Of a DNA stretch of 14,538 nt, positions 14,000 through 14,538 are shown in pieces; positions within the stretch are counted from its first letter, which is position 1, and the number at the start of each line of letters is the position of its first letter. The translations under genes and the position numbers were made by a program. The stretch is from assembly GCA_027858215.1 (NCBI GenBank), contig JAQIDD010000363.1:1-14538 (forward strand). Direction: 5' to 3'. Below the pieces are notes generated by a model. That model worked only from the letters and a program-made list of their open reading frames with translations, ran no database searches and was not told the DNA's origin. Source of the stretch: Candidatus Delongbacteria bacterium. GTDB lineage: Bacteria; Bacteroidota; Bacteroidia; Bacteroidales; ML635J-15.

Positions 14000-14538
14000 A
14001 GTATCTATCGAATTTGATGGAGATAAGGTGTCCAAAGTTTTTATTGATAATAAGGAGCATAAGTTTGTCCCTGAAGATATTCATGATAAAAAACAGTATG
14101 CAGAGCAAACAAAACGTGATAAATATCAAAAATTTCTCAATAGTCAATTTGAGAATCTAATAATACTCACGGGAGCTGGTTCGTCTGTTGGAATTGGACA
14201 AGGCGAAAAGAAAGGGAAATTGCTTACTGATTTATGGGATGATACCAAAGAACTTATTTCGGAAGTTGTACTAAATAAATTCTGTGAGGTAATTCAATAT
14301 ACAGATAGAAAAGATGGGGTGTATATTAAGAATTTGGAAAAACTCCTTTCTTGTGCAAACTCAGCAAAAGAATATGTCAAAGTACCTAAAGATGAATTTA
14401 ATATTGATACCATTATAGAAAAAATAGAAAACTTAATTAAAACAAAATGTGAATTAGAATTGCCTATTGACTCACCGCATAAAGAATTTCTTGAAAAAAT
14501 CACAAAACGTAAAGTAACCTTACCAAGAGCAAAGATAT
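13968..14538 (+). CDS. SIR2-family NAD-binding protein, likely defence effector, 3' end cut by window edge
   Basis: The frame from ATG 13968 is open to the right edge, giving the first 190 residues. After an N-terminal extension of about 60 residues, ENLIILTGAGSSVGIGQGEK at 62-81 is the NAD-binding start of the SIR2 fold (GAGSS at 69-73), followed by GKLLTDLWDD at about 84-93. The visible end, RKVTLPRAKI, is the kind of strand that leads into the TTNYD motif of SIR2-like proteins, which would fall just outside. The zinc-finger deacetylase layout is not visible. SIR2-like proteins of this type (as in ThsA, DSR and SIR2-HerA) deplete NAD during phage infection. Codons are strongly AT-rich compared with the aro genes, suggesting acquisition. 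Partners, if any, lie to the right. Confidence 0.75.
   Translation, partial: MKDIYLNGQSRVSIEFDGDKVSKVFIDNKEHKFVPEDIHDKKQYAEQTKRDKYQKFLNSQFENLIILTGAGSSVGIGQGEKKGKLLTDLWDDTKELISEVVLNKFCEVIQYTDRKDGVYIKNLEKLLSCANSAKEYVKVPKDEFNIDTIIEKIENLIKTKCELELPIDSPHKEFLEKITKRKVTLPRAKI

Noticed and set aside
1..14538. CRISPR array, tRNA, rRNA or insertion sequence
   Set aside because: I saw no regularly spaced repeats, no cloverleaf that held up, no rRNA-like stretches and no transposase or integrase reading frame.

Overview
The window reads as chromosome of a Bacteroidota bacterium, most likely a Bacteroidales-type lineage. Support for this: several upstream regions carry the Bacteroidota -7 box TAnnTTTG, usually with a TTG element 17-20 bases further up; Shine-Dalgarno sequences are mostly absent; and the gene set (DUF3822 next to rsmD, a GroES-like orphan, a RecD-like helicase of about 470 residues, a divergent AroC) fits that phylum. 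I see no rRNA, tRNA, CRISPR array, transposase or integrase.

Layout. Positions 1-778 (minus) hold a cut-off SAM methyltransferase, with a Nim-like flavin protein upstream of it; the two genes overlap. Positions 1050-2395 (plus) hold a BASS-family transporter and a GroES-like protein with its own clear promoter. Positions 2430-5481 (minus) form a tight four-gene operon: YhcC-like radical SAM protein, TatD-like hydrolase, TcdA (tRNA ct6A dehydratase) and an OmpA-domain envelope protein. A spacer of about 565 bases with repeats and dyads follows. Exported MsrB (plus, 6047-6490) converges with a RecD/Dda-like helicase (minus, 6480-7895) that is interrupted by an in-frame TAA. From 8003 to 13451 (plus) lie a membrane-anchored protein of unknown function, a DUF3822 protein, rsmD, and the shikimate genes aroB-aroA-aroC. 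The three aro genes overlap each other and give three of the seven steps to chorismate.

After aroC there is about 500 bases of AT-rich, dyad-rich DNA with a promoter-like sequence. The window then ends inside a gene whose product begins like a SIR2-family NAD-binding protein of the kind found in anti-phage defence systems. Base composition drops sharply here (by hand, 16/60 G+C at 14101-14160 against 36/60 at 12121-12180 in aroA), which suggests an accessory island beginning near 13450-13970 and continuing off the right edge.

The main points of interest are the SIR2 gene with its structured leader, the nonsense codon in the helicase, the altered AroC signature, the overlapping tcdA operon, and inverted repeats lying on the start codons of msrB and aroB. 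Most of the rest is ordinary housekeeping sequence.
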